Shown piece after piece: positions 1-6,200 of a stretch of DNA of 40,514 bases; the first letter of the stretch is position 1, and each line of letters begins with the position of its first letter. The stretch comes from Candidatus Falkowbacteria bacterium RIFOXYA2_FULL_38_12 (GTDB lineage Bacteria; Patescibacteriota; Patescibacteriia; XYB2-FULL-38-15): the NCBI GenBank assembly GCA_001778095.1, contig MFGA01000008.1, positions 26,431 to 66,944 on the forward strand, given 5' to 3'. A model generated the notes under the pieces. That model saw nothing but the letters and a program-made list of their open reading frames with translations. It was not told the origin of the DNA and searched no databases. A program made the translations under genes and the position numbers.

Positions 1-907
1 AACAGCAGTCTTTATCTTAGCCGATCCTTCGGGGATAGTTCCCTTAAATATCGGACAAGGCTATGTTTTGCGCCGTTTGATTCGTCGAGCTATTCGCTAT
101 GCAAAAAAAATAAATATGGCGAACAATCTCGCGTCACTCGCTGAAATAATTATTAATATTTACAAAGAACAATATCCTGAATTAGCCGAAAAACAGAATA
201 TAATCCTGGGTGAATTAAAAAAGGAAGAAGAAAAGTTTGCGAAAACTTTAGAGAGGGGGCTAAAGGAGTTTGAAAAGTTGGAAGAGGTTACCGGCAAGGA
301 AGCCTTTAATCTTTTTTCTACTTATGGTTTTCCTTTGGAGCTGACAAAAGAATTAGCAAAAGAAAAAAATATTTTTATAAACGAGGAAGAATTTGAAAAG
401 GAATTTAAAAAGCATCAAGAACTTTCTCGCACCGCTTCGGCCGGCGCTTTTAAGGGTGGGCTGGCTGATGCTTCAGACGAAGTAAAAAAACTGCACACGG
501 CTACGCATCTTTTGCATGCCGCTTTAAGAAAAGTTTTAGGAAATCATGTGGAGCAAAGGGGAAGCAATATTACAACGGAAAGATTAAGGTTTGATTTTTT
601 TCATCACGAAAAAATGTCGCCGGAGCAAATTAAAGAAGTGGAAGATTTGGTTAACGAAGTGATCAAAAAGAATTCTCCTGTTGTATACGAAATAATGTCG
701 GTGGAAGAAGCAAGGGAAAGCGGAGCAATCGGTCTTTTTGGAGATAAATACGGCGATAAAGTAAAAGTTTATTCCGTGGAAGGTTTTAGTAAAGAAATCT
801 GTGGTGGTCCGCACGTTTCCAATACCAGCGAGCTCGGCCATTTTAAGATTATAAAAGAAGAGGCCTCCAGCGCGGGGGTGAGGAGGATTAAGGCGGTGTT
901 GGAGTAA
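1..907 (+). CDS. alaS: Alanine--tRNA ligase, 3' part (5' end outside window)
   Basis: Charges tRNA-Ala with alanine in the cytoplasm. The reading frame is open from base 2, and the first residues (ADPSGIVPLNIGQGYVLRR) match the conserved end of the AlaRS aminoacylation core, so the ATG at 68 is internal. The editing domain follows, with its zinc-binding residues visible as HLLHA (HxxxH) near base 510 and CGGPH (CxxxH) near base 802. The protein stops at GVRRIKAVLE, exactly where the editing (tRNA_SAD) domain normally ends. The C-Ala (DHHA1/oligomerisation) domain found in most bacterial AlaRS is therefore absent, and the stop is followed by non-coding DNA. The family call is certain; the missing domain is read directly from the stop position. 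Confidence 0.97.
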   Translation, partial: TAVFILADPSGIVPLNIGQGYVLRRLIRRAIRYAKKINMANNLASLAEIIINIYKEQYPELAEKQNIILGELKKEEEKFAKTLERGLKEFEKLEEVTGKEAFNLFSTYGFPLELTKELAKEKNIFINEEEFEKEFKKHQELSRTASAGAFKGGLADASDEVKKLHTATHLLHAALRKVLGNHVEQRGSNITTERLRFDFFHHEKMSPEQIKEVEDLVNEVIKKNSPVVYEIMSVEEARESGAIGLFGDKYGDKVKVYSVEGFSKEICGGPHVSNTSELGHFKIIKEEASSAGVRRIKAVLE

Positions 908-965
908 AAAAGTGAGTATAATATAGGGAGCACACATTATACACAAACACTTCGTATATTAACTA

Positions 966-1480
966 GTTGTGACGAAATTGTTTTTCGCTCTCTTTCTAAA
1001 AATATTTTTTAATAAATCACCTTAGCTTGAAAATATGAAAATTGTAATCTGCGGAAGTATGTCGTCAGCCTGTCAAATGGTGGACGCCAAAAAAGAATTG
1101 CTTCAAAATAATCACGAAGTTATATTGCCGAAAAACACTGAACAATATGCGGAGAAAGTTTTGGCAGAAGAAACCGCTCATGAGTCAACCAAAAATAAGA
1201 TCGAACATGATTTGATTCGTGATTATTTTGAAAAGATAAAAAACGCTGATGCGGTATTGGTGGTCAATGTAGATAAAAAAGGTATTTCTAATTATATCGG
1301 TGGCAATTCTTTTTTGGAAATTGGTTTTGCACACATTCTCAATAAACCAATTTTCATATTAAATGATATTCCCGAGATGATTTATACTGATGAAATTTTA
1401 GCAATGCAACCCGTCGTGCTAAACGGTGATTTATTAAAAATACAATAAGGAAGAGAGAGTGAAAAACAACATCGCACAAC
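966..1480. repeat. Inverted repeat bracketing gene 1035-1448
   Basis: The arm at 966-994 (begins GTTGTGACG) is the reverse complement of 1451-1480 (ends TCGCACAAC) over about 29 bases, with one 2-base insertion, one single-base insertion, one wobble-type change and one 2-base mismatch. The left arm lies in the leader 40 bases before the ATG. The right arm starts 2 bases after the stop. The two neighbouring genes have the same arrangement. Confidence 0.85.
1035..1448 (+). CDS. Nucleoside 2-deoxyribosyltransferase-like protein
   Basis: A small Rossmann-like protein of 137 residues. It opens with a strand plus loop (MKIVICGSMS). Near residues 88-108 it has IGGNSFLEIGFA followed by NKPIFIL. This resembles the nucleoside 2-deoxyribosyltransferase signature, in which a Gly-rich turn is followed by the catalytic Glu (here probably E95) and a KP-[IV] strand. 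Members of this fold cleave or transfer N-glycosidic bonds of nucleosides or nucleotides, but many relatives are uncharacterised, so the substrate is unknown. The start at 1035 has no Shine-Dalgarno sequence. The gene sits inside a long inverted repeat (966-1480) and opens a cluster of nucleotide-handling genes. A TIR-like or DUF4406-like relative is a possible alternative. Confidence 0.6.
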   Translation: MKIVICGSMSSACQMVDAKKELLQNNHEVILPKNTEQYAEKVLAEETAHESTKNKIEHDLIRDYFEKIKNADAVLVVNVDKKGISNYIGGNSFLEIGFAHILNKPIFILNDIPEMIYTDEILAMQPVVLNGDLLKIQ

Positions 1481-1481
1481 A

Positions 1482-1604
1482 GCGTGTATGAGGTTCAAGA
1501 AAAAGTGCGTTAATAATTTTCAAAGGTTGCACTTTTTCTTTCACTCAAATTTCGCCTCCTCTATTGAGAAAAATAAGGAGGTCGGCGAAACTTATCATAC
1601 ACGC
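1482..1604. repeat. Compound palindrome with attC-like features
   Basis: An outer stem of 10 perfect pairs (1482-1491 with 1595-1604, GCGTGTATGA) encloses two hairpins: 1497-1508 with 1529-1540 (12 perfect pairs) and 1550-1560 with 1576-1590 (11 pairs with a 2-base bulge). It is followed by ACGTTAGCTG (1608-1616), which resembles the R' core of integron attC sites, and preceded by CGCACAAC (1473-1480), which is placed like an R'' box. The CACAAC of that box is complementary to the start of the preceding unit (GTTGTG at 966-971). No integrase gene is in the window. Confidence 0.75.
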
Positions 1605-1608
1605 AAAC

Positions 1609-2450
1609 GTTAGCTGAAATATTTTCAATTTTCTAAAATATACATATGGATTTAGTCACAACAGGAGCGGCGCTCGCCGTAGGTAAAAAAATATTTGGTA
1701 AAACTTTAGATGTTATATCTGCTGATATTGCCAACCTATATCAAAAGGGACGTGATAAAATCATTGAAAAAGTAACTAGCAAAATTGCCAATATTGATGA
1801 CGGAAAAACTGCTAATCTAAGGGTTACGCGTGATGTCTTTTGGAATGGATCGTTTACCGATGAGGCAATTTGCGCTGAATATTTTGGTGGAATTTTGGCT
1901 TCTTCGAGGAGTATAGATGGAAAAGATAACAGTGGTGTTTACTACGTCGATATCATTAAATCATTGTCGTCAAAACAGTTGCTTCTGCATTACGCGATAT
2001 ATTCATCGCTGAATAAAATTCTTACATCCAATCCTGATAAAATTAAGCTTAATCCGGGTCAAGAAAATGAACTTCAAAAAGAGCAATTGTTTCTTTCTAC
2101 CAATGAGCTTTTGAAAATTATTGACGACAATGATTTCGGTCGTGACCTTCATGCACTTCACGCAAAAGGATTAATCGGCGATTTTCAAACTGACTCTCAC
2201 AAGCTTAAGAATGAGCAGGTAGTCCCCAACCTAAAAGTTTCACCGAAATCATTAGGCATTCAACTATATGCTGTAGCCTACAACAAACTTACAGAGTGGC
2301 GTAATTTTACTACTGTTAATTTCGGCGAATTTGATGATATCGAATCGCCAAATTTTTATGGCCAAAATATTATGGAGTTGCTTGATAGTGCTGGAATTAA
2401 AGATGAAGAAGTTCAAAATAAGGAAGAAAATTGAAAATACATCAGCTAAT
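1609..2450. repeat. Inverted repeat bracketing gene 1646-2434
   Basis: Bases 1609-1634 (GTTAGCTGAAATATTTTC and onward) pair with 2425-2450 in 23 of 26 positions. The right arm contains the stop codon of the enclosed gene. The internal 2-base mismatch (TT opposite CA next to TC) falls at the same place as in the 966-1480 pair, which argues for a common architecture. Confidence 0.85.
1646..2434 (+). CDS. Unknown protein of 262 residues
   Basis: I do not recognise a family. The N-terminus (LVTTGAALAVGKKIFGKTLDVISADIANLY) looks like an amphipathic or weakly hydrophobic helix, and the rest appears soluble and mixed alpha/beta. A conserved-looking stretch, AICAEYFGGILASSRS then GVYYVDIIKSLSSKQL (about residues 72-115), may be a core motif. 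There is no signal peptide, transmembrane segment or catalytic signature that I can name. The start at 1646 has no Shine-Dalgarno sequence. The whole gene is enclosed by a 26-bp inverted repeat, and its upstream neighbour is an attC-like palindrome, so it may be a mobile cassette cargo gene. Such cargo often has defence or stress roles, but nothing in the sequence proves that. Confidence 0.75.
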   Translation: MDLVTTGAALAVGKKIFGKTLDVISADIANLYQKGRDKIIEKVTSKIANIDDGKTANLRVTRDVFWNGSFTDEAICAEYFGGILASSRSIDGKDNSGVYYVDIIKSLSSKQLLLHYAIYSSLNKILTSNPDKIKLNPGQENELQKEQLFLSTNELLKIIDDNDFGRDLHALHAKGLIGDFQTDSHKLKNEQVVPNLKVSPKSLGIQLYAVAYNKLTEWRNFTTVNFGEFDDIESPNFYGQNIMELLDSAGIKDEEVQNKEEN

Positions 2451-2501
2451 ACGGCATATCTGGTTCAGAAATTTTATACTATAATAAAGCCAAAATTTAT
2501 A

Positions 2502-3155
2502 AAAAATTATTTTAGGCTATGATTTATTTAATCGGGGGTCCGCCAAAGTGCGGAAAAACAACATTAGCAAAAAGATTATCAAAATCAAAAGGCATTCCCT
2601 GGGTGTCTACCGACACTCTTCAATGTGTCATAAAGCCGTACATGAATAAAAAGTATTTTTCAAAAAAGTTTCCTACCAATAATCAAAGAGGAAAAAACAA
2701 TGACGAAAAATACTCCAAATATTCAACAAACGAAATCGTTGAAGCATATCAGCAACAAGCAAAAACCTCGTATCAAGCGATTGATATGTTTACAGTTTGC
2801 GAAATTACAGATGGTAATGATTTTGTCGTTGAGGGTTATCACGTTGAACCTGAATTAGTCGCTGATCTAAACTCAAAATATCCCAATAAAATAAAGAGTA
2901 TTTTTCTTATCAAGACGGATGAATTAAAATTTATAAACGACATTAAGAAAAGCACAACTCCGAATGATTGGATTATTGCCAGAACAAACAAGGAAGAAAC
3001 ATATGGCAAGATCGCAAAAATGATCTGTGAATACGGAAAATTTTTTAAAAAGGAATCCGAAAAGCACGGCTTTAAAGTTCTGAATATGGACGATGATTTT
3101 GATAATCAAATAAATGAAGCTATTAAATACCTGACGATCGCCTAAAATAATTTTT
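2502..3155. repeat. Inverted repeat bracketing gene 2519-3145
   Basis: Bases 2502-2517 (AAAAATTATTTTAGGC) are the exact reverse complement of 3140-3155, 16 of 16. The left arm ends 1 base before the ATG and the right arm covers the stop codon. Complementarity continues imperfectly outward for several bases. Confidence 0.85.
2519..3145 (+). CDS. P-loop kinase-like protein (AAA/zeta-toxin-like fold)
   Basis: A single-domain P-loop NTPase of 208 residues. The Walker A motif is GGPPKCGKTTL at residues 6-16, followed by a helix (AKRLSKSKG) and then WVSTDTLQ, where small-molecule kinases usually carry the acidic substrate-binding residue (STD). A later segment, FVVEGYHVEPELV (about residues 102-114), matches the second strand and substrate region of the 2-phosphoglycerate-kinase/shikimate-kinase-like group. 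The substrate cannot be read from the sequence. The gene follows the unknown protein at 1646 and is tightly framed by a perfect 16-bp inverted repeat, with no Shine-Dalgarno sequence. A similar but distinct kinase is encoded at 3504. Confidence 0.8.
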   Translation: MIYLIGGPPKCGKTTLAKRLSKSKGIPWVSTDTLQCVIKPYMNKKYFSKKFPTNNQRGKNNDEKYSKYSTNEIVEAYQQQAKTSYQAIDMFTVCEITDGNDFVVEGYHVEPELVADLNSKYPNKIKSIFLIKTDELKFINDIKKSTTPNDWIIARTNKEETYGKIAKMICEYGKFFKKESEKHGFKVLNMDDDFDNQINEAIKYLTIA

Positions 3156-3196
3156 AAATAAGGAGGAGATTTTTTACATCATTTTTTCTTTCTTTT

Positions 3197-3499
3197 ATGA
3201 AAAAAATAATTTTAATAATAATTGTCGTTCTACTTCTCGGATTTTTTGTCCCAAAAATTTTTATTAAAGATTCGTATAGTTTAAGTCAAGATGATAGAGA
3301 TAGTATTACTATGCTCGCATACGATCAATTTAATAATTTTATGGAGAAACTTTTAATAATAGAAATTACAATAGATGACAAAAAAGACGAGACCGTTTAC
3401 GCAAGCGCTTACACTTTTGGAGGTTTAAAATACGCGACGTTGGAATTAAATTTTAGACACGAAGGGAAAATAACTTGGCGAAGATGGTCGGGAAAATAA
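3197..3499 (+). CDS. Small membrane-anchored or secreted protein
   Basis: 100 residues. Residues 1-22 (MKKIILIIIVVLLLGFFVP) form a hydrophobic helix after two lysines, a signal anchor or uncleaved signal peptide. The remaining 75 or so residues are polar, with an apparent beta-rich C-terminal part (YASAYTFGGLKYATLEL). No family recognised. A strong AAGGAGGAG sequence (about 3161-3169) lies some 28 bases upstream, too far for the ATG at 3197. Either it belongs to a different start (an ATT at 3182 is in frame and better spaced) or it is not used. The gene ends 4 bases before the next start, so it is probably cotranscribed. Confidence 0.65.
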   Translation: MKKIILIIIVVLLLGFFVPKIFIKDSYSLSQDDRDSITMLAYDQFNNFMEKLLIIEITIDDKKDETVYASAYTFGGLKYATLELNFRHEGKITWRRWSGK

Positions 3500-3503
3500 T
3501 ATT

Positions 3504-4013
3504 ATGAAGTTAGACCTATTGGCTAAAAAAATTTTGATCGTTGGGGACTATGGGCGAGGCAAAACGACATTGGCACAAAAACTTTCCCGGAAATTAGGGA
3601 TTCCATATTATTCAACAGATGATTTTTATTGGAAAAGAAAATTTTTAGAAAAGCAAGACAAGGAGAGCAGTATTAAGGAAATTAATCAGAAAGTTTATTC
3701 TCAAGATAACTGGATTGTTGAGGGGGCAACTTATTATCTCGTGGGTGGAGGGTTCAAGACCGCCAATCTTATAATTTATCTTTCTTTTCCAAATATTTTT
3801 TCTCAATGGTGGGCAATAATCAGAAGACATCAAAAAAGAGAAAATGAAACTTTTTTGAATTTAATTAAGCTCCTACGCCACGCGTTATATAAAAAATACA
3901 ACTGGGGATATTTAAAAAATGAGCCAAAAATGTTAGAATTACTTGAGCCATACGAAGACAAAGTAGTGATTTTAAGATCTTTTAAAGAAATTGATAATTT
4001 TATTAACACATAG
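3504..4013 (+). CDS. P-loop kinase-like protein (adenylate-kinase/FlaR-like)
   Basis: 169 residues with Walker A GDYGRGKTTLAQKLS (about residues 14-28), then IPYYSTDDFYWKRKF. The latter is the typical acid-plus-aromatic substrate loop of the family often labelled DNA topology modulation protein FlaR, which are adenylate-kinase-like P-loop proteins of uncertain role. WIVEGATY (about residues 71-78) and IYLSFP (about 92-97) are the following strands. Cytoplasmic; probably a nucleotide or small-molecule kinase. It begins 4 bases after the preceding gene and ends 3 bases before the next, which argues for one transcript. It has no inverted-repeat bracket like the gene at 2519. Confidence 0.8.
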   Translation: MKLDLLAKKILIVGDYGRGKTTLAQKLSRKLGIPYYSTDDFYWKRKFLEKQDKESSIKEINQKVYSQDNWIVEGATYYLVGGGFKTANLIIYLSFPNIFSQWWAIIRRHQKRENETFLNLIKLLRHALYKKYNWGYLKNEPKMLELLEPYEDKVVILRSFKEIDNFINT

Positions 4014-4016
4014 AAT

Positions 4017-4558
4017 ATGATAAAAATAACATATTTTCCTCACGGGACAACGAAGGATAACGAAAACAAAATTTCTTCCGGTTGGTCTGACGCCGAACTT
4101 TCTGAATTAGGAATTCAACAAGCTGCTGAGCTAAAAGACAGGATTAGGGATAAGCACTTTGATGTTGTTTTTTGCTCTGATCTAAAACGAGCGGTAAATT
4201 CCGCAAAATTGATTTTTGGGGACGAGATTAAAATAATCTCGGACGCAAGATTGAGAGAATGCAACTACGGAAAATATAATTCCGGTCCTTCGGAAGTCGT
4301 TGAGCCTATGCAAGAAGAAAATATAATAAAAAAATTTCCCGAGGGAGAAAGTTATGAAGATGTAAAGTTAAGGATTGGTGATTTTTGAATTTTTTAAAAG
4401 AAAATTATGACGGAAAGCAAGTTGCTATCGTCGCTCATAAGGGTCCGCAGTTAGCGCTTGATGTGCTTTTAAAAAACAAAAATTGGGAGCAGGCATTTGC
4501 TGAAGATTGGAGAAAGACGAAAACATGGCAACCCGGGTGGGAATATATTATAAAATAA
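4017..4558 (+). pseudogene. Histidine phosphatase (phosphoglycerate mutase-like), frameshifted
   Basis: The first 123 residues (4017-4388) show the histidine-phosphatase fold: FPHGTT at the N-terminus, CSDLKRAVNSA (about residues 57-67) and LRECNYGKY (about 84-92). A TGA at 4386-4388 stops the frame inside a T run. From 4385 the -1 frame continues without a break to a TAA at 4556-4558 and encodes the missing C-terminal part, including VAHKGPQLALDVLL with the second catalytic histidine. One lost T explains the break. A sequencing or assembly error, a true pseudogene and slippage at UUU-UGA are all possible. The usual RHG motif reads PHG, so the normally conserved arginine is absent. Neighbours suggest a nucleotide-related role. 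Confidence 0.8.
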
Positions 4559-4567
4559 TTTTATCTT

Positions 4568-5020
4568 ATGCCAAAAGAAAGATTTAAAATTACGCCAGCC
4601 GTTTATCTTTATTTAGAAAAAGATGGAATGGTTTTACTACAAAGACGTTTTAATACGGGATACGAAGACGGCAATTATAGTTTGGTCGCCGGACATCTCG
4701 ACGGAGGGGAAACTTTTAGTCAGGCGATGATACGCGAATCCAAGGAGGAGGCTGGGATAATTTTGAAATTAGAAGATCTTCAAGTGGTTCATGTTATTCA
4801 TCGTCAGGTTATTTCCAAGGATGTCGGAGCAAGAGAAAGAATTAATATATTTTTGAAAGCCAAAGGCTGGAGTGGTGAGCTAAAAAATATGGAACCGGAT
4901 AAATGCGACGATTTAAATTGGTTTCCGCTCGATAATCTTCCTCAAAATACTATACCTTATGTTAAGCAGGCGATAGAATCTATTCAAAAGGGGATATTTT
5001 ATGGTGAATTTGGATTTTAA
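4568..5020 (+). CDS. NUDIX hydrolase
   Basis: Hydrolyses a nucleoside diphosphate linked to another group, as in house-cleaning or 8-oxo-dGTP removal. The exact substrate is unknown. The protein has 150 residues and a complete Nudix box at residues 42-64: GHLDGGE, then RESKEEAGI, with the metal-binding REXXEE glutamates all present. The N-terminal strand (PAVYLYLEKDGMVLLQRR) and downstream VHVIHRQ fit the fold. It begins 10 bases after the frameshifted phosphatase gene and is the last gene of the accessory cluster. No Shine-Dalgarno sequence is visible before the ATG. Confidence 0.92.
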   Translation: MPKERFKITPAVYLYLEKDGMVLLQRRFNTGYEDGNYSLVAGHLDGGETFSQAMIRESKEEAGIILKLEDLQVVHVIHRQVISKDVGARERINIFLKAKGWSGELKNMEPDKCDDLNWFPLDNLPQNTIPYVKQAIESIQKGIFYGEFGF

Positions 5021-5051
5021 TTTTTGCTGACAACTCTACTTTTACAAGCTA

Positions 5052-5080
5052 TTGACACATTTTAAGCAAAACAATATAAT
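5052..5080 (+). promoter_or_regulatory. Consensus sigma-70 promoter of the infA-ribosomal operon
   Basis: TTGACA (5052-5057), 17-base spacer, TATAAT (5075-5080): a perfect match in both boxes and spacing. It is the only strong promoter seen before infA, which starts 294 bases later. Transcription from it would put the whole palindrome at 5095-5345 into the mRNA leader. Confidence 0.85.
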
Positions 5081-5094
5081 AAAACTAGTAAAAA

Positions 5095-5345
5095 TAAACA
5101 ATCTAGACATAAGAACTGGAAACTAAAAGAGGTTCAGTTTCTTGGTTCGCATAGACATCACGTTCTAAAATCGTACTCAATAACTTGTTAAAATCGTCTC
5201 TGGCTTGTTTTTCACTAGAAAATTTCTCACCGTAGCTACTGCTACGACTCAAGATTTTCTACGCTCCAAAACTGCGCTAGAGCCAATTTTCCCTACGTTC
5301 TAAATACGATTCCGGAACGTGATGTCTATATATTTTAGTTGTTTA
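5095..5345. repeat. Long imperfect palindrome forming the infA leader
   Basis: The core arms 5151-5165 and 5315-5329 are exact reverse complements (15 bp, ATAGACATCACGTTC). Complementarity continues inward through further blocks toward a centre near 5240, where CGTAG and CTACG form the tip. Outer arms TAAACAA (5095-5101) and TTGTTTA (5339-5345) also match, leaving a smaller hairpin (about 5110-5147) as a side branch. The gene-free stretch 5021-5373 consists of the promoter, this structure and the infA start region. Confidence 0.8.
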
Positions 5346-5373
5346 ATTCCGCCTTGGCGGAAGAGCGTTTCTT

Positions 5374-5598
5374 ATGCAGAATGAAAAAAATAAGGAGTTT
5401 ATTGAAGTCCTTGGCCAGGTAGAAGAACTTTTACCGGCTGCGACCTTCAAAATCAAGCTTGAAGACGGTCATTCTATTTTAGGCCATCTCTCGGGCAAGA
5501 TGAGGATGAACAAGATCAGATTATTGCCGGGCGACAGGGTAAAAATTGAAATGACTCCTTACGATTTGACAAAAGGGAGAATAGTGTATAGATTTTAG
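5374..5598 (+). CDS. infA: Translation initiation factor IF-1
   Basis: 74 residues, the normal IF-1 length. It binds the ribosomal A site during initiation with IF-2 and IF-3. An S1/OB fold is visible: [61 protein letters not shown], with the typical end of the family. First gene of the infA-rpmJ-rpsM-rpsK-rpsD-rpoA-rplQ-rplM-rpsI block, the same order as the end of the spc and alpha operons in many bacteria. The start at 5374 follows the long palindromic leader; only a weak GGAAG precedes it. Confidence 0.97.
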   Translation: MQNEKNKEFIEVLGQVEELLPAATFKIKLEDGHSILGHLSGKMRMNKIRLLPGDRVKIEMTPYDLTKGRIVYRF

Positions 5599-5613
5599 TA
5601 GAGCGAACTTAGT

Positions 5614-5628
5614 AATCTCACGGAGATT
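5614..5628 (+). terminator. Small hairpin plus T-rich tail between infA and rpmJ
   Basis: AATCTC (5614-5619), loop ACG, GAGATT (5623-5628), followed by a T-rich run (TTTCTTTTTATTT). The stem is short, so at most a partial terminator or processing signal that could lower expression of the downstream genes. Confidence 0.35.
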
Positions 5629-5674
5629 TTTCTTTTTATTTACTTTCTAAAGATTAAATAATTTTATCCGGTTT

Positions 5675-5788
5675 ATGAAGGTTAGAGCATCAGTCAAGAA
5701 AATATGCGCATCGTGCAAAGTTGTAAAACGCGGAAAGCGTATTTTTGTAATTTGCAAAACCAAAAAACATAAACAAAGACAAGGCTAA
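5675..5788 (+). CDS. rpmJ: 50S ribosomal protein L36
   Basis: 37 residues, the family norm. Found by reading the frame between infA and rpsM: it starts [15 protein letters not shown] and ends [10 protein letters not shown]. The zinc ribbon residues are intact (C11, C14, C27, H32), so this is the zinc-binding form of L36. It ends 2 bases before the rpsM start. No Shine-Dalgarno sequence before the ATG at 5675. Confidence 0.95.
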   Translation: MKVRASVKKICASCKVVKRGKRIFVICKTKKHKQRQG

Positions 5789-5790
5789 TT

Positions 5791-6183
5791 ATGATAGTAA
5801 GAATTGCCGGGGTGGTTTTACCTCAAAATAAAAGAATAGAAGTAGCTTTAACTTATATTTATGGTATTGGCCGAACACAAGCCAATAAAATTTTGGTTTT
5901 GGCAAAAATAAGCCCGGACGCGCGAACTAACGCCCTGACGGACGATGAAGCCAATAAATTGAGAGAATTGATTGAAAAAGAATATAGAGTGGAAGGGGAT
6001 TTAAAACGCGATGTTTTCAGTAATGTTAAAAGATTGAAAGAAATCGGATCATATAGAGGAACAAGGCATGCCAAAAAACTTCCGGCAAGAGGTCAGAGAA
6101 CCAAAACAAACTCTCGCACGGTTCGCGGAAATATGAGAAGAACAATGGGTAGTGGGCGAAAAGATGCCAACCAAAAGACTTAA
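5791..6183 (+). CDS. rpsM: 30S ribosomal protein S13
   Basis: Head protein of the small subunit that contacts the P-site tRNA and the 50S subunit. 130 residues with the family start ([27 protein letters not shown]), the helix-two-turns-helix region, and the basic tail [24 protein letters not shown]. The end ([11 protein letters not shown]) is slightly longer than in E. coli. An AAGG 9 bases before the ATG is one of the few possible ribosome-binding sites in the operon. Confidence 0.97.
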   Translation: MIVRIAGVVLPQNKRIEVALTYIYGIGRTQANKILVLAKISPDARTNALTDDEANKLRELIEKEYRVEGDLKRDVFSNVKRLKEIGSYRGTRHAKKLPARGQRTKTNSRTVRGNMRRTMGSGRKDANQKT

Positions 6184-6200
6184 ACTTATTAATTTAGATT

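Noticed and set aside
966-2470. A confirmed integron cassette array
   Set aside because: No integrase, the core boxes deviate from consensus and the pairing is longer than in known attC sites. I kept it as a hypothesis only.
966-3155. Insertion sequence or transposon with terminal inverted repeats
   Set aside because: No transposase gene is present, and the three inverted-repeat pairs differ from one another in sequence, which is not expected for copies of one IS.
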